This document shows, piece after piece, positions 31,155 to 42,089 of a stretch of DNA of 64,000 bases. The stretch is from Cellulomonas sp. 73-145 (GTDB lineage Bacteria > Actinomycetota > Actinomycetes > Actinomycetales > Cellulomonadaceae): assembly GCA_001898185.1 (NCBI GenBank), contig MKTI01000010.1, positions 186,001 to 250,000 of the forward strand, read 5' to 3'. Position 1 is the stretch's first letter. Every line of letters starts with the position of its first letter. A model generated the notes under the pieces. It did no database searches, had not been told where the DNA came from, and saw only the letters and a list, made by a program, of their open reading frames with translations. Made by a program: the position numbers and the translations under genes.

Positions 31155-31185
31155 CAGGCCGCTCGACGGGTGCGATGCTGTCCGC

Positions 31186-31695
31186 ATGGCCGACAGCAGA
31201 CCCGCGAACAGGGCGACCGGGTCCCCTGGTGGCACCTCGTACACCGAACGGCTGTGGCTGGGTCCGCTCGGGTGGCTGCTCGTGGTCCTGTTCGGCATCG
31301 TGCTCGGCGTCGCGGTCCTGCCGGTGAACGACACGTTGGCCCTGGTGGTCGCCGTGCTCGGAGTCGCGGGCGGCGTGCTGGTCGCCGTGCTGACCACCAC
31401 GCGGGTCGAGGTCGACCGCGGCACCCTGCGCGCCGGTGCGGCCCGGATCCCGGCCCGTCTGGTCGGTCCGGCGACGGTCCTGGAGGGCGAGGCGCTGCGC
31501 ACGGAGCTCGGCCCGGCGCTGGATGCCCGGGCGTACCTCTGCCTGCGGGGCTGGGTGCACCGGGCCGTGCGGATCGAGCTGCACGACCCGCAGGACCCCA
31601 CCCCGTACTGGGTGGTCAGCACCCGCCGACCCGACCGGTTGGTCGCCGCACTCTCGGCGGCAGGTGCTCGTACGTCCGCCCCGACCGGGGCGTGA
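31186..31695 (+). CDS. DUF3093 membrane protein
   Basis: A 169-aa actinobacterial DUF3093 protein. Two adjacent hydrophobic helices ([20 protein letters not shown] and [20 protein letters not shown], ~residues 27-67) anchor a C-terminal domain that looks like a small beta-rich PH-like module ([37 protein letters not shown]). It is divergent from dut. A weak -10-like GATGCT lies 6 nt before the ATG. A hairpin follows the stop. Function unknown. Confidence 0.82.
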   Translation: MADSRPANRATGSPGGTSYTERLWLGPLGWLLVVLFGIVLGVAVLPVNDTLALVVAVLGVAGGVLVAVLTTTRVEVDRGTLRAGAARIPARLVGPATVLEGEALRTELGPALDARAYLCLRGWVHRAVRIELHDPQDPTPYWVVSTRRPDRLVAALSAAGARTSAPTGA

Positions 31696-31709
31696 CCTCG
31701 CGGGCACGA

Positions 31710-31740
31710 CGACGGCCGGCCCCGGAGGGACCGGCCGTCG
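31710..31740. terminator. Hairpin terminator between DUF3093 and DUF4193
   Basis: 10-bp perfect arms 31710-31719 and 31731-31740 with an 11-nt loop, between convergent genes. Confidence 0.7.
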
Positions 31741-31768
31741 GTGGAACGGTCGCGCGGTGCGGGACGGC

Positions 31769-32068
31769 TCAGGCGGCGCACTCCGAGCAGACGGGCTGGC
31801 CGTCGCGCTCGTAGGCGAGCTGGCTGCGGTGGTGCACCAGGAAGCAGCGGGAGCAGGTGAACTCGTCGGCCTGCCGGGGCAGCACGCGCACCGACAGCTC
31901 CTCGCCGGACAGGTCGGCGCCGGGCAGCTCGAAGCCTTCGGCGGCCTCGGTCTCGTCCTCGTCGACCACGCCCGAGTTCTTGTCCGAGCGCCGGGCCTGG
32001 AGCTCCTGCAGCGAGTCCTCGCTGAGGTCCTCCTCCGTCTTGCGCGGCGCGTCGTAGTCGGTCGCCAT
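31769..32068 (-). CDS. DUF4193 zinc-ribbon-like protein
   Basis: A 99-aa actinobacterial DUF4193 protein. The first ~60 residues are very acidic and probably disordered. The C-terminal 35 residues hold a four-Cys site, CSRC and CSEC, separated by about 20 residues ([20 protein letters not shown]...), consistent with a zinc ribbon. ATG 32068 is the conserved start ([10 protein letters not shown]). Similar proteins are near-universal in actinobacteria; the role is unknown, with nucleic-acid or transcription-machinery contact a guess from the fold. Confidence 0.85.
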   Translation of the reverse strand: MATDYDAPRKTEEDLSEDSLQELQARRSDKNSGVVDEDETEAAEGFELPGADLSGEELSVRVLPRQADEFTCSRCFLVHHRSQLAYERDGQPVCSECAA

Positions 32069-32224
32069 GGGGGCTCACATTCCGTGGACTGGTCTGGGGT
32101 ACGGGTGCTCAATGCTCAGCGGGCGCGGTTTGTTCCCCGCGCGGAGGGGATTGTGCACCACATCCCGAGGGGATGCGAACGCGGCGCCGGCCGGTCTCGC
32201 CGAGCACCTCGCCGAGCGTCGACG

Positions 32225-33082
32225 TCACTCGTCCGAGTCGGCGCCCAGCGCCTCGAGGAGAGCCACCACCTCGGCGACGAGGACGGGCGCCCCGGCGACC
32301 GTCATCTCGGCGTCCGCGGGGCGACCGCGCAGCCCCGTCACGACGGCTCCGGCCTCCTGTGCGATCAACGAGCCCGCCGCCATGTCCCACGGCTGCAGAC
32401 CCCGTTCGTAGTGCAGGTCGAGGGTGCCCGCCGCCACCGAGCAGAGGTCGAGCGCCGCTGACCCGATGCGGCGGATGTCCCGCACCCGCGGCAGGAGGTC
32501 GGCCACCACGCGGGCCTGTGCACGTCGGCGCTGCGCGACGTAGCCGAAGCCCGTGCTGAGCAGGGCGTCCGGCAGCGCGGGTGCCGGCGGGAGGTGCAGC
32601 GGTCGGCCGTCGAGGGACGCACCGGAACCGCGTCCCGCGGTGTACGTGATGCCGATGGTCGGGGCGTGGACGCATCCCGCCAGCACCGTCCACGTGTGCG
32701 GCGACGGCGCGACGGTGGGGTCGGGGGACGTGACCGCCGCGACGGAGACGGAGTACGACGGCAGGCCGTACAGGTAGTTCACCGTCCCGTCGATCGGGTC
32801 CACGACCCAGGTGATGCCCGTGCTGCCCGGCTCGAAGCCGCCCTCCTCGCCGAGCACCGCGTCCCCGGGCCGCAGCTCCGCGAGCCTGCGACGCAGCAGC
32901 GCCTCGGAGGCGAGGTCCATAGCGGTGACCACGTCCTGCGGGCTCGACTTCGTCGCGGCGACGGTGACCCGGTCCGGGCGTCCGTCGCCGACCAGGGCGC
33001 CGGCCTCCCGGGCCACCGCCTCGGCGACGGAGCGGAGCTCTGCGACGACGTCGGGGTCCGTCGGGGTGCGGGGCTGGCTCAC
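32225..33082 (-). CDS. Inositol monophosphatase family phosphatase
   Basis: A 285-aa Mg-dependent, Li-sensitive-type phosphatase of the IMPase/FBPase/CysQ superfamily. Metal-site motifs: DVVTAMD, LGEEGG, WVVDPIDGTVNYLYGLP, and near the C-terminus WDMAAGSLIAQEAGA. Candidates for the substrate are inositol 1-phosphate, histidinol phosphate or fructose 1,6-bisphosphate; the WVVDPIDGT...NYL form fits inositol monophosphatase best. GTG 33082 has GGAGG 3-7 nt upstream. It is divergent from sepH, a common actinobacterial arrangement. Confidence 0.88.
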   Translation of the reverse strand: MSQPRTPTDPDVVAELRSVAEAVAREAGALVGDGRPDRVTVAATKSSPQDVVTAMDLASEALLRRRLAELRPGDAVLGEEGGFEPGSTGITWVVDPIDGTVNYLYGLPSYSVSVAAVTSPDPTVAPSPHTWTVLAGCVHAPTIGITYTAGRGSGASLDGRPLHLPPAPALPDALLSTGFGYVAQRRRAQARVVADLLPRVRDIRRIGSAALDLCSVAAGTLDLHYERGLQPWDMAAGSLIAQEAGAVVTGLRGRPADAEMTVAGAPVLVAEVVALLEALGADSDE

Positions 33083-33181
33083 GCCTCCATCCTGCCGCAG
33101 GGCTCGCGGCTCACCGGCCGAGGTGCGCCGCGCTGGGCCGGATGGGTGGCAACCTGGGCGCCGGAAGGGAGGCGAGAGGCC

Positions 33182-34258
33182 ATGGGTGAGCTCGAGCTGG
33201 TGGGACTGCACGAGGACGGGGAGCACCTGGTGCTCTCCGGCCCCGACGGACAGCGGTTCCGGTTGCGCATCGACGAGCCGCTGCGGGCTGCCGTCCGCCG
33301 GGACCGTCCGCAGCTCGAACAGCTGCGGTCGGAGCGCGCGGGCACTCTCAGCCCCCGGGAGATCCAGGCACGGATCCGTGCGGGTGCCACGGCGCAGGAG
33401 GTCGCAGACTCCGCGGGCCTGCCTGTCGAGGCGGTGCGTCGCTACGACGGTCCGGTGCTCGCCGAGCGCGAGTACATCGCCGAGCAGGCGCGGTCCGCGC
33501 ACGTCGGGCACGAGAACGGCTCCCCCGCGCTGGGCGACCTGGTGACCGACCGCCTGGCCGCGCGCGGGGTCGACGTCAGCACGCTCGGCTGGGACGCGGC
33601 CCGTGACGGTGCGTCGCCGTGGACGGTGCTCGCGCACTTCGTCGTCGGAGGTGAGCCGCGCGAAGCCAGGTGGAGCTTCGACGCCGCCTCCCACGCTCTC
33701 GTGGCGCTCGACGACGAGGCGCGGTGGCTGTCCGAGACCGAGCTCGACGAGCCCGTGGGACGGCGCCACCTGGCGGCGGTGCGCGACGTCGTCTTCGACT
33801 TCCGCGCAGATCCGGCACCGCTCGGCGGCGAGGACCACGAGCCGGTGGCGGACCCGGTCGAACGGACGGCCGCGCTGCTCGACGACCTGCGCAGCCGCCG
33901 GGGCGTCCGTCAGGGCCTCGACGTCGAGGACGACGAGGACGACGGGGACCGGTTCGAGGGCTTCGGACCGCAGCGTGCGTTCGACCTCGGCACGTTCGAG
34001 CAGCAGGTGCCCGGCGCGCACCCCGTCGACGCCGACCCCGTCGCCGAGGCCCGGGTGCTGTCGGTGACGCACCTGCACACGGCCGGCTCCGGCGAGACGG
34101 AGGAGACGGCAGGCGAGACGCCGCCGGTCGCGACGGTCCCCGCGCCTGCGGCGTCGCCGGACGAGCCGGCGCCCACGGCGGACCGTCCGCGGAGCCGGCG
34201 GGGCCGGGCCAAGGTACCCAGCTGGGACGAGATCGTCTTCGGCGCCAAGCCGGAGTGA
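33182..34258 (+). CDS. sepH: Septation protein SepH (DUF3071)
   Basis: A 358-aa protein of the SepH family, an actinobacterial cell-division factor shown in Streptomyces and Mycobacterium to bind FtsZ and stimulate filament assembly. The N-terminal DUF3071 region (LELVGLHEDGEHLVLSGPDG) includes a helix-turn-helix-like segment (LSPREIQARIRAGATAQEVA). The C-terminal half is acidic and low complexity, ending in the Arg-rich motif RPRSRRGRAKVPSWDEIVFG, which is conserved at the end of SepH proteins. GGGAGG lies upstream of the ATG. Confidence 0.92.
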   Translation: MGELELVGLHEDGEHLVLSGPDGQRFRLRIDEPLRAAVRRDRPQLEQLRSERAGTLSPREIQARIRAGATAQEVADSAGLPVEAVRRYDGPVLAEREYIAEQARSAHVGHENGSPALGDLVTDRLAARGVDVSTLGWDAARDGASPWTVLAHFVVGGEPREARWSFDAASHALVALDDEARWLSETELDEPVGRRHLAAVRDVVFDFRADPAPLGGEDHEPVADPVERTAALLDDLRSRRGVRQGLDVEDDEDDGDRFEGFGPQRAFDLGTFEQQVPGAHPVDADPVAEARVLSVTHLHTAGSGETEETAGETPPVATVPAPAASPDEPAPTADRPRSRRGRAKVPSWDEIVFGAKPE

Positions 34259-34268
34259 ACCGGGCGGC

Positions 34269-34934
34269 TCAGACCTCGGCGGGCTGCCCGGTGGTGGCCG
34301 TCAGCAGGGTCTGAGCGGTCGGGGCGGCGGCACGTGCGGTCGCCGCCGTCATCCGGCGCATGTGGTGGCGACGACAGAGCACCTCGTAGGCCACCTCGGC
34401 GGTGCCCGCGACGTCGCCGACGACCACCTGCTCCCCCTCGACCACCATCACCCCGTCCACGGTGCGGGCGTTGTGCGTGGCGCGCTGGCCGCACCAGCAC
34501 AGGGCGCGCACCTGCAGCACCTCGACGCGGTCGGCGAGCTCGACGAGACGTGCCGCCCCCGGGAACAGCCGCGCACGGAAGTCGGTGCTGATCCCGAACG
34601 CGAACACGTCCACCGCCAGCTCGTCGACGACCCGCGCCAGCTGGTCCACCTGCGCGGCGGTGTAGAACTGCGCCTCGTCCGCGATCAGGTAGTCGACCGG
34701 GCGACCGTGCGTGCGGCGGTGCACCACCTCGGCCCAGAAGTCCGTGCCGTCGTCCACCTCGTTCGCGCGCCGCGCCAGGCCGAGGCGCGAGGAGATGGTC
34801 GCGGTGCCCGCGCGGTCGTGGCGGGTGAACAGCACCCCGTCGCGCCCGCGTGCGGCGTGGTTGTGGTGCATCTGCAGCGCCAGCGTCGACTTCCCGCAGT
34901 CCATGGTGCCGGAGAAGAACACTAGCTCGGCCAT
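34269..34934 (-). CDS. tdk: Thymidine kinase (type II)
   Basis: A 221-aa salvage enzyme phosphorylating thymidine with ATP. P-loop FSGTMDCGKSTLA, the DEAQF-type Mg site (LIADEAQFY), and the zinc-binding Cys/His sites in ALCWCG and LCRRHH mark the tetrameric type II kinase. The lasso/substrate region DFRARLFPGA is present. Start ATG 34934 has a GGGAG site. It lies 22 bp downstream of the phosphatase gene and is the last gene of a four-gene minus-strand run from 39483. Confidence 0.95.
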   Translation of the reverse strand: MAELVFFSGTMDCGKSTLALQMHHNHAARGRDGVLFTRHDRAGTATISSRLGLARRANEVDDGTDFWAEVVHRRTHGRPVDYLIADEAQFYTAAQVDQLARVVDELAVDVFAFGISTDFRARLFPGAARLVELADRVEVLQVRALCWCGQRATHNARTVDGVMVVEGEQVVVGDVAGTAEVAYEVLCRRHHMRRMTAATARAAAPTAQTLLTATTGQPAEV

Positions 34935-34956
34935 CCGCGTCTCCCTCGAAGCTCTC

Positions 34957-36132
34957 TCACACCTGCGTGACGAGGCAGGGCACCAGCATCTCCTGGCGGG
35001 TCAGCGACCCGTGCACCCCGACCAGCCCCAGCGACGCGGGGGTCTGCGTGCGGGAGTCGACCACCGTGACCCGTCCGGTGGTGGCGACCACGACGTCGCC
35101 GATCACCGGCCGCACGCGGTGCGCCACGACGCCGAACCAGCCCGTCGCGACGGCCTCCTCGCGGGTCCGCACCACGGCCCCGTCTCCCAGCACGTCCTGC
35201 CAGCGCCGCACCACGTCGGCTGCCTCGGCGGCCGGGTCGAGGTGCAGGTGCAGCGCCCGCGGCTCCCCTGCCACGAGCGCGACACCCTCGGCGAGCGCCG
35301 GTGTGCCGGCGACGTCCCAGCGGAGCGACGGGTCGACGTCCACCATGCCGTGGTCGGCCGTGACCAGGAGCAGCGTGCCCGACGGCAGCAGCCGGGCGAG
35401 GCGGGCGAGCTGGGCGTCGAGGGCCTCGAGGGCGTCGCCCCACTCCCAGGAGTCGCAGCCCGCATGGTGGCCGACCTTGTCCACGTCGCCCCAGTAGAGG
35501 TAGGCCACCCCGGGCCGCCGCAGCTCACGGGCGACGACGTCGACGCGCTGGTCGAGCGACTCAGCCGGACGGTACGTCGCGCCGGAGAGCGCCGCCCGGG
35601 TCAGTCCCGACCCCTCGAAGCGCGCCGGCCCGACGCTGAGCACCCGCACGCCGGCGTCCGCCAGCCTGCCCAGCACGCTGCGCTCCGGCTGCCACGTCTC
35701 CGCCGGGGGCAGGTCCGTCCAGGAGACGAGGTTGCCCAGCCGGCCCGTCGCAGGGTCGCGGACGGTGTATCCCAGCATCGCGGTGCGGCCCGGCGGGAGC
35801 CCGGTGCCGAAGGTGCCCATGGCGGTGGCGGTCGTCGACGGGAACGTGGTCGTCAGGGGCGCCGAGTCGAGCAGGAGGGACCGCAGGAACGGCGCGTGGC
35901 CCGACCGCTGCGAGAGGTTGGTGTGGCCGAGGCCGTCCACCAGCACGACGCACACCCGCTCGGCCGCCGGCAGGCCCAGGAGCGCGCGGGCGGCGGCGGC
36001 TCCGGGCAGGTCGACGCCGAGGGCGCCGGCCACGGCGGGGAGCACCTGTCCGAGCGACCGGCCGAGTAGCTCCGGCTCGATCAGCTCGTCGTCGGCACCG
36101 GGGGTGCGCGCACCACCGAGGAGATGCGTCAC
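34957..36132 (-). CDS. Alkaline-phosphatase-superfamily nucleotide pyrophosphatase/phosphodiesterase
   Basis: A 391-aa type I phosphodiesterase/nucleotide pyrophosphatase-like protein. The two-metal site can be traced: VVLVDGLGHTNL (Asp), the nucleophile Thr in TTTFPSTTATAMGTFGTG, YLYWGDVDKVGHHAG, and TADHGMVDV. There is no clear signal peptide, so a cytosolic or peripheral location is likely. GTG 36132 overlaps the DUF5998 stop (36129-36132). It is co-transcribed with DUF5998 and tdk. The natural substrate is unknown. Confidence 0.85.
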   Translation of the reverse strand: MTHLLGGARTPGADDELIEPELLGRSLGQVLPAVAGALGVDLPGAAAARALLGLPAAERVCVVLVDGLGHTNLSQRSGHAPFLRSLLLDSAPLTTTFPSTTATAMGTFGTGLPPGRTAMLGYTVRDPATGRLGNLVSWTDLPPAETWQPERSVLGRLADAGVRVLSVGPARFEGSGLTRAALSGATYRPAESLDQRVDVVARELRRPGVAYLYWGDVDKVGHHAGCDSWEWGDALEALDAQLARLARLLPSGTLLLVTADHGMVDVDPSLRWDVAGTPALAEGVALVAGEPRALHLHLDPAAEAADVVRRWQDVLGDGAVVRTREEAVATGWFGVVAHRVRPVIGDVVVATTGRVTVVDSRTQTPASLGLVGVHGSLTRQEMLVPCLVTQV

Positions 36133-36713
36133 CGGGTTGCCGCGGTGGCGGCGGACAGCCTGCGGGCGAACGTCTGGGCCGCACGCACGGCCTCCGCACC
36201 GTCCGCGACCGAGCTGACCCGGAGCACGACGTCGTCCGGCGCCAGGGTGCCGGTCAGCCCGTGGTCGGCCTCGCACTCCGGGTCCCCGCAGGTGGCCGGC
36301 TCGAGGTCCACGCGCGACACGGCGCCCCAGCCGATGACCATCGTGAGCTCCAGCGCGCCGTGGCCCTGGCGGTGCCGCTGCGGGTCGTCGACCACGTGGG
36401 TGAGCGCCACCGACCGGAGCTCGCGCAGGGGCACGGCCTCGGTGGTGGCCGAGGCCGAGGCCGACGGGTGCTCGGCGTCCGGCGCGTGGTCGTCCACGTG
36501 GGCGACGACGAGGCGCGTCGGCGTGAGCACCAGGACGGTCACGTGACGGCGAACCTCCGCGTCGTCGAACGTGGTCTCCGGGTGCACGAGGTGCGCCTCG
36601 ACGGACTCACCCGCGAGCGCGACGTCGAGCACGTCGGCCACCAGCTCGGGGTAGTACCCCGCCCGGTGCAGGTCGCGGTGCAGGTCCTTGTCCAGGGGTG
36701 TCACGGCAGGCAC
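36129..36713 (-). CDS. DUF5998 family protein
   Basis: A 194-aa actinobacterial protein of DUF5998. It opens with [20 protein letters not shown] and contains a conserved double-Cys segment [16 protein letters not shown] (CxxxxC), which may bind metal. No membrane segment. GTG 36713 is chosen for GGGAGGA about 6 nt upstream; in-frame extension to 36830 is Arg/Pro-rich and looks non-coding. Coupled to the downstream phosphatase gene by a 4-nt overlap. Function unknown. Confidence 0.8.
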   Translation of the reverse strand: MPAVTPLDKDLHRDLHRAGYYPELVADVLDVALAGESVEAHLVHPETTFDDAEVRRHVTVLVLTPTRLVVAHVDDHAPDAEHPSASASATTEAVPLRELRSVALTHVVDDPQRHRQGHGALELTMVIGWGAVSRVDLEPATCGDPECEADHGLTGTLAPDDVVLRVSSVADGAEAVRAAQTFARRLSAATAATR

Positions 36714-36750
36714 CGCACCATCCTCCCACCCCGCCGGGCGACGCCGCGGG

Positions 36751-39483
36751 TCACGTGCGCGGCAGGCGGCGGGTGGCGTCCGAACGGTCCGCGTGCGCGA
36801 GGGTCGCGGCCGCCGCGAGCACCACCGCACCGTGCTCGGCGACCACCACGGGGTTCAGCTCGAGACGGCGCAGCTCCGGCAGGCCGTCCGCGAGCACCGA
36901 GACGCGGGCGACCACGTCCTCCAGCGCCACGACGTCGAGGGCGGGCAGCCCGCGGTAGCCGAAGAGCCGCGGCGCCGTGCGGGGCGTCCGCACGAGCTGG
37001 CCGACGTCGACGTCCGTCAGGGGCGGCACGCCGTAGGCGGTGTCCCCCAGCAGGTCCGTGGCGTCCCCGGCGAGCCCGAAGCTGATCACGGGGCCGAACA
37101 GAGGGTCTTCGGCCGAGCGGATCACGCACGCGGAGCCGTGCGGCGCCATCGACTGGACCTCCAGGGGGTGGCCCGCGGGCGACGGTCCGAGCGAGGCGGC
37201 CAGCTCGAGCACCCCGGCGACGTCGGCCCGGAGCTCGGCCTCGTCACCCACGTCGAGCCGCACCCCCCCGAGGTCGGCACGGTGCCGCAGGGCCGGGACG
37301 GTCGTCTTGACCGCGACGGGCCACCCGAGCTCGTCCGCCGCGGCCACGGCCGAGTCGGCGTCGTCGACGCCGATCGTCCGCTGCACGCCGATGCCGGCGC
37401 AGGCGAGCAGCTGGGCGGTCCGGTCCGGCTCCAGCCGCACCTCTTGTCCCGCGTCGGCGGGCAGCCACTCGCCGACGAGACGACGCGCGGCCCGCAGGTC
37501 GAAGCCCTCGGGATGCAAGGGGGCACCCCGGTCCGCCGCGCGCCACCGGGCGTAGCGAGCGGCGTGGCCCAGCGCGAGCACCGCGTCGGCCGGCGTCGCG
37601 TATGCCGGCACGGTCCGCGGCGCGCCGCCGGGACCTGGCGCCGTCAGCTCGTCCGTCACACCGTGCAGACCGCCCATCACCGCCACCGTCGGACGTCCCG
37701 TGCGGGCTGCTGCCTCGGCGACCGCCCGCGCCACCGTCGGGTCGAGGTCCCCGACCACGGGGATCCGCACAGCGATCACGGCGTCGAGGTCGGGCTCGTC
37801 GTACAGCTCGTGCACCGCCCGGTCGAGCACCTCCGGCGCCGCGTCCTCCGGGACGAGGGACACGTGCCGCCCGATCCGGAGTCCGTGCGTCGCGGCGAGC
37901 TCCGCGACCAGCGTCGCCGCCGACGCGGAGCTGGCCAGGATGCCGGTGCGGCGTCCCGACGGCAGCGGCTGGTGCGCCACGAGCTGCAGCACGTCGAACA
38001 TCTGGTGGGTGTTGTCCACCCGGATCACCCCGGACTGGCGCATCACCTGGCTGAGCACCCGCGCCGGCGCCTGGGTCGCCCGCACGGCGTGCCCGGGCGG
38101 CACCACCTGTCCCGAGCGGCCCGCCGTCATCACGACCACCGGCTTCACCGCCGCGAGCCGGCGCGCGACCCGGGAGAACTTGCGCGGGTTGCCGACCGAC
38201 TCCATGTGCAGGCCCACCGCGAGGGTCTGCACGTCCTCGGCCCAGAACTGCATGAGGTCGTTGCCGGACACGTCCGCGCGGTGGCCCGCGGAGACGAACT
38301 GCGACAGGCCGAGGTTGCGGTGCTCGAGCGCTGCCAGGAGGGCGACCGAGAACGGTGCCGACTGGCAGAACAGCCCGATCCCACCGGGCCCGGGCACGCT
38401 GCGCGCCAGGGACACGTCCAGCGTGCCGTCCGGACCCGTCGCGAGCACCCCGTACGACGCCGGTCCGACCATCCGCATGCCGGCACCGTGCGCGGTCCGC
38501 AGCAGCCGACGTTGGCGCTCGAGGCCCGCGGCCCCGTCCTCGGCGAAGCCCGAGGACAGCAGCACGACCGCGCGCACCGACAACCGGGACAGCGCCCGGA
38601 CCACCGGTTCGGCCCGCTCCCCCGCCACGGCCACCGCCGCGAGGTCCACCGGACCGGGTACCGCGTCGAGGTCCGGCCACCACGAGGCTGCCGTGCCGGC
38701 GACCGACTCCGGCGGGACACCGGTGGCGTGCACGACGACCGCCCCGCTGGTCGCCGCCGCGGCCAGTCCCGCGAGCACCCGCGTGACCATGCCGACGTGC
38801 AACGGTCTGGGGTCGTCGGTGCCGGGCCCGACGACGACGACGGACCTCGACTCGAGCAGCGCGCGCATCGACCGCGCCTCGGCCCGGTGCTCGCGGTCGG
38901 CCATCACCTCCTGCGAGCGGTCGGTCGGGTCGATGCCGAACGACACGGCGACGACGCCGTCCTCGGTCCGCTGGCGCACCTCGTAGCCGGCCTCCCGGAA
39001 GACCGAGATCATCCGGCCGTTCTGCGGCAGCACCTCGGCGACGAACCGGCGTACACCGCGCTCCCGCGCCGCTGCCGCGAGGTGCTCGAGCAGCACGGAC
39101 GCCAGGCCGAGGCCCTGCCGCGCATCCGCGATGTTGAACGCGACCTCGGCGGTGTCCGGGTCGATGCGGTCGTACCGCGCGACGCCGATGATCCGCTCCT
39201 CGCCGGCCGACCCCGCCAGCGCGACCAGGGCCACCCGGTCGCGATGGTCCACGGTGACCAGCCGCTCGAGGTCCCGGTCGGACAGGCGACCGAGCGGTGC
39301 GAAGAACCGCAGGTAGGTGGATCGCTCCGACTGCCCGACGTGGAACGCCTGCAGGGCGTCCGCGTCCTGCGGTCGGATGGGGCGCACCCGCGCCGTGGAG
39401 CCGTCGTGCAGCACCACGTCCGCCTCCCAGGCGGCCGGGTAGCCCGCCGGGCCGTCGGCGGCCGTGGCCTCGGGGTACGACAT
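36751..39483 (-). CDS. GNAT acetyltransferase fused to NDP-forming acyl-CoA synthetase
   Basis: A 910-aa fusion. Residues ~25-190 are a GNAT domain (acetyl-CoA loop [16 protein letters not shown]). Residues ~205-660 are a CoA-binding and succinyl-CoA-ligase-like region ([36 protein letters not shown]), and ~680-900 an ATP-grasp domain ([36 protein letters not shown]). This is the Pat-type lysine acetyltransferase architecture, with GNAT at the N-terminus rather than the C-terminus as in Salmonella Pat. In enterobacterial Pat the synthetase part acts as an acetyl-CoA sensor. Probably acetylates metabolic enzymes such as acetyl-CoA synthetase. A TAGCCT -10 lies 6 nt upstream (leaderless). Confidence 0.85.
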   Translation of the reverse strand: MSYPEATAADGPAGYPAAWEADVVLHDGSTARVRPIRPQDADALQAFHVGQSERSTYLRFFAPLGRLSDRDLERLVTVDHRDRVALVALAGSAGEERIIGVARYDRIDPDTAEVAFNIADARQGLGLASVLLEHLAAAARERGVRRFVAEVLPQNGRMISVFREAGYEVRQRTEDGVVAVSFGIDPTDRSQEVMADREHRAEARSMRALLESRSVVVVGPGTDDPRPLHVGMVTRVLAGLAAAATSGAVVVHATGVPPESVAGTAASWWPDLDAVPGPVDLAAVAVAGERAEPVVRALSRLSVRAVVLLSSGFAEDGAAGLERQRRLLRTAHGAGMRMVGPASYGVLATGPDGTLDVSLARSVPGPGGIGLFCQSAPFSVALLAALEHRNLGLSQFVSAGHRADVSGNDLMQFWAEDVQTLAVGLHMESVGNPRKFSRVARRLAAVKPVVVMTAGRSGQVVPPGHAVRATQAPARVLSQVMRQSGVIRVDNTHQMFDVLQLVAHQPLPSGRRTGILASSASAATLVAELAATHGLRIGRHVSLVPEDAAPEVLDRAVHELYDEPDLDAVIAVRIPVVGDLDPTVARAVAEAAARTGRPTVAVMGGLHGVTDELTAPGPGGAPRTVPAYATPADAVLALGHAARYARWRAADRGAPLHPEGFDLRAARRLVGEWLPADAGQEVRLEPDRTAQLLACAGIGVQRTIGVDDADSAVAAADELGWPVAVKTTVPALRHRADLGGVRLDVGDEAELRADVAGVLELAASLGPSPAGHPLEVQSMAPHGSACVIRSAEDPLFGPVISFGLAGDATDLLGDTAYGVPPLTDVDVGQLVRTPRTAPRLFGYRGLPALDVVALEDVVARVSVLADGLPELRRLELNPVVVAEHGAVVLAAAATLAHADRSDATRRLPRT

Positions 39484-39489
39484 GGTCCG

Positions 39490-39495
39490 AGGCTA
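39490..39495 (-). promoter_or_regulatory. -10 hexamer TAGCCT, leaderless start of the GNAT/synthetase gene
   Basis: TAGCCT on the minus strand ends 6 nt before the ATG at 39483. Confidence 0.5.
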
Positions 39496-39603
39496 TCGGG
39501 CCGCCCTCACGACGAGCCGGTGCGGGCGTGCCGTGCGGGTGCGACGCCGGTCGGCGACGACAATGGTCGCGATCCGCCCCCGCCCGACAGGAGTCCCGCC
39601 CGC

Positions 39604-42087
39604 ATGGCGCGCCGCCCGGCCACCCCCTCGCTGCCTCCCGACGACCTCGTCGAGCACATCGTCGACATCGACGTCGCGAACGAGATGGAGGGCTCCTTCC
39701 TCGAGTACGCGTACTCGGTGATCTACGCCCGGGCCCTGCCGGACGCACGGGACGGGCTCAAGCCGGTGCAGCGCCGCATCCTGTTCCAGATGGGCGAGAT
39801 GGGCCTGCGCCCCGACCGGCCCTACGTGAAGTCCGCCCGGGTGGTGGGCGACGTGATGGGCAAGCTGCACCCGCACGGCGACTCGGCGATCTACGACGCG
39901 ATGGTGCGTCTGGCCCAGCCGTTCTCCCTTCGGCTGCCCCTGGTGGACGGGCACGGCAACTTCGGCTCGCTCGACGCCGGTCCGGCCGCACCCCGGTACA
40001 CCGAGGCGCGCCTGGCACCGGCCGCGCTGGCGATGACCCAGGGTGTCGACGAGGACGAGGTCGACTTCGTCCCGAACTACGACAACAAGCTGATGCAGCC
40101 CTCCGTGCTGCCGGCCGCGATCCCGAACCTCCTGGTCAACGGCGCGACCGGCATCGCCGTCGGCATGGCGACCAACATGGCCCCGCACAACCTCGTCGAG
40201 GTGATCGCCGCCGCCCGGCACCTGGTGCTGCACCCGCAGGCGAGCCTCGAGGACCTCATGCGGTTCGTGCCGGGCCCCGACCTGCCCGGTGGCGGCAAGA
40301 TCGTCGGCCTGGACGGCGTGCGCGAGGCGTACCGCACCGGCCGTGGGGCGTTCCGGACGCGGGCGACCGCCCGGATCGAGAACGTGACGCCCAAGCGCAA
40401 GGGCATCGTGTTCACGGAGCTGCCCTTCGGCGTCGGGCCGGAGAAGGTGATCGAGAAGATCTCCGAGGGCGTCAAGGCCAAGCGCATCTCGGGGATCAAC
40501 GACGCCGTCGACCTGACGGACGGCACGCACGGCCTCCGCCTGGTCGTCGAGGTGAAGTCCGGGTTCGATCCCGACGCCGTGCTCGAGCAGCTGTACCGGC
40601 TCACGCCGCTCGAGGAGTCGTTCGCGATCAACAACGTCGCGCTGGTGGACGGTCAGCCGCGCACCCTGGGGCTGCGCGAGCTGCTGCAGGTGTGGGTGGA
40701 CCACCGCGTGACCGTGGTGCGCCGCCGGTCGGCGTTCCGGCTGGCGCGACGGCAGGAGCGGCTGCACCTGGTCGAGGGCCTGCTGGTGGCGATCCTCGAC
40801 ATCGACGAGGTGATCCAGGTGATCCGCTCGTCGGACGACACGGAGGCGGCCCGTGCCCGCCTGCGGACGGTCTTCGACCTGTCCGAGCCCCAGGCGGAGT
40901 ACATCCTCGAGCTGCGGCTGCGGCGGCTGACGCGCTTCTCGCGCATCGAGCTGGAGCGGGAGCAGGCCGAGCTGACGGCCGAGATCGCCCAGCTGCAGGC
41001 GCTGCTGGCCGACGACGCCCTGCTGCGCACGCAGGTGTCCGACGAGATGGCCGCGGTGGCTGCCGCGTACGGCACGCCGCGACGCACGATCCTGCTGGAG
41101 TCGGCGGGCGGCCCCTCCGTCAGCGGCGCACCGGCTGCGCGCACCGCCGCCGCCGGTGCCGCGCCGCTGCAGATCGCGGACTCCCCGTGCTGGGTGCTGC
41201 TGTCCGCCACCGGCCTGCTGGCCCGCACGGCGTCCGACGAGGTCCCGTCGCGCGGGGCCGACGGTCAGCGCCACCGGCACGACGCCCTCACGTCCGCCGT
41301 ACCGACGACCGCGCGGTCCGAGGTCGGGGCCGTGACCGACCGGGGCCGGGTCGTCCGGGTCCCCGTGGTCGACCTGCCGGGGCTGCCTCCCACCGACGGG
41401 GCGCCGTCGCTGTCGGGCGGTGTGCCGGTGGGCGAGGTGATCGGTCTCGAGCGCGGCGAGCACGTCGTCGGGCTCGCCTCCCTCGCGGCCGACGCACCAC
41501 CGCTCGCCCTCGCCACGGCGCAGGGCACCGTCAAGCGGGTGCTGCCGGGTGATGCGCCGGGCAACCGGGACTCGTGGGAGGTGATCGCCCTCAAGGAGGG
41601 CGACACGGTGGTCGGTGCAGCCGAAGGCCCCGACGACGCCGAGCTGGTGCTGATCTCCTCGGACTCGTCGCTGCTGCGCTTCGGTGCCGCTGCGGTGCGC
41701 CCGCAGGGCAGGGCCGCCGGTGGCATGGCCGGCATCAACCTCGCCGCCGGCCGCCGGGTCGTGGCCTTCGCCGTGGTGCCGGCCGGTACGGCGGACGACG
41801 CCGTGGTCGCGACCGTCGCGGGAAGCGCGGACGCCCTGCCCGGCACGCAGGCGGGCACCGCCAAGGTGACGCCGTTCGCGCTGTACCCGTCAAAGGGCCG
41901 CGCGACCGGCGGCGTACGGTCCCAGCGGTTCCTGAAGGGCGAGGACACGCTGCTGCAGGCCTGGGTCGGCCCGGCACCCGCCCGAGCCACCGGCTCCGGC
42001 GGCCAGGCCGTCGCGCTGCCGGCTCTCGACGAGCGCCGTGACGGCTCGGGCACTCCCCTCGCCGCTCCGGTGCACGCGATCGGCTGA
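39604..42087 (+). CDS. parC: DNA topoisomerase IV/gyrase-type subunit A
   Basis: An 827-aa type IIA topoisomerase A subunit. The catalytic Tyr132 is in [10 protein letters not shown]. The quinolone-resistance region [18 protein letters not shown] keeps Ser94 and Asp98 (E. coli GyrA 83/87 positions), the sensitive form. The C-terminal beta-pinwheel has degenerate GyrA-box-like motifs ([28 protein letters not shown]). An Ala/Arg-rich insert near residue 500 separates the two parts. It would cut and rejoin DNA together with a ParE/GyrB partner that is not in the window. Assigned parC rather than gyrA because the gyrB-gyrA operon context is missing. Confidence 0.85.
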   Translation: MARRPATPSLPPDDLVEHIVDIDVANEMEGSFLEYAYSVIYARALPDARDGLKPVQRRILFQMGEMGLRPDRPYVKSARVVGDVMGKLHPHGDSAIYDAMVRLAQPFSLRLPLVDGHGNFGSLDAGPAAPRYTEARLAPAALAMTQGVDEDEVDFVPNYDNKLMQPSVLPAAIPNLLVNGATGIAVGMATNMAPHNLVEVIAAARHLVLHPQASLEDLMRFVPGPDLPGGGKIVGLDGVREAYRTGRGAFRTRATARIENVTPKRKGIVFTELPFGVGPEKVIEKISEGVKAKRISGINDAVDLTDGTHGLRLVVEVKSGFDPDAVLEQLYRLTPLEESFAINNVALVDGQPRTLGLRELLQVWVDHRVTVVRRRSAFRLARRQERLHLVEGLLVAILDIDEVIQVIRSSDDTEAARARLRTVFDLSEPQAEYILELRLRRLTRFSRIELEREQAELTAEIAQLQALLADDALLRTQVSDEMAAVAAAYGTPRRTILLESAGGPSVSGAPAARTAAAGAAPLQIADSPCWVLLSATGLLARTASDEVPSRGADGQRHRHDALTSAVPTTARSEVGAVTDRGRVVRVPVVDLPGLPPTDGAPSLSGGVPVGEVIGLERGEHVVGLASLAADAPPLALATAQGTVKRVLPGDAPGNRDSWEVIALKEGDTVVGAAEGPDDAELVLISSDSSLLRFGAAAVRPQGRAAGGMAGINLAAGRRVVAFAVVPAGTADDAVVATVAGSADALPGTQAGTAKVTPFALYPSKGRATGGVRSQRFLKGEDTLLQAWVGPAPARATGSGGQAVALPALDERRDGSGTPLAAPVHAIG

Positions 42088-42089
42088 CC

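Noticed and set aside
36688..42087. A 1799-codon open frame running into parC
   Set aside because: Only the part from ATG 39604 is coding; the upstream half is antisense to the GNAT-synthetase gene, an effect of high G+C.
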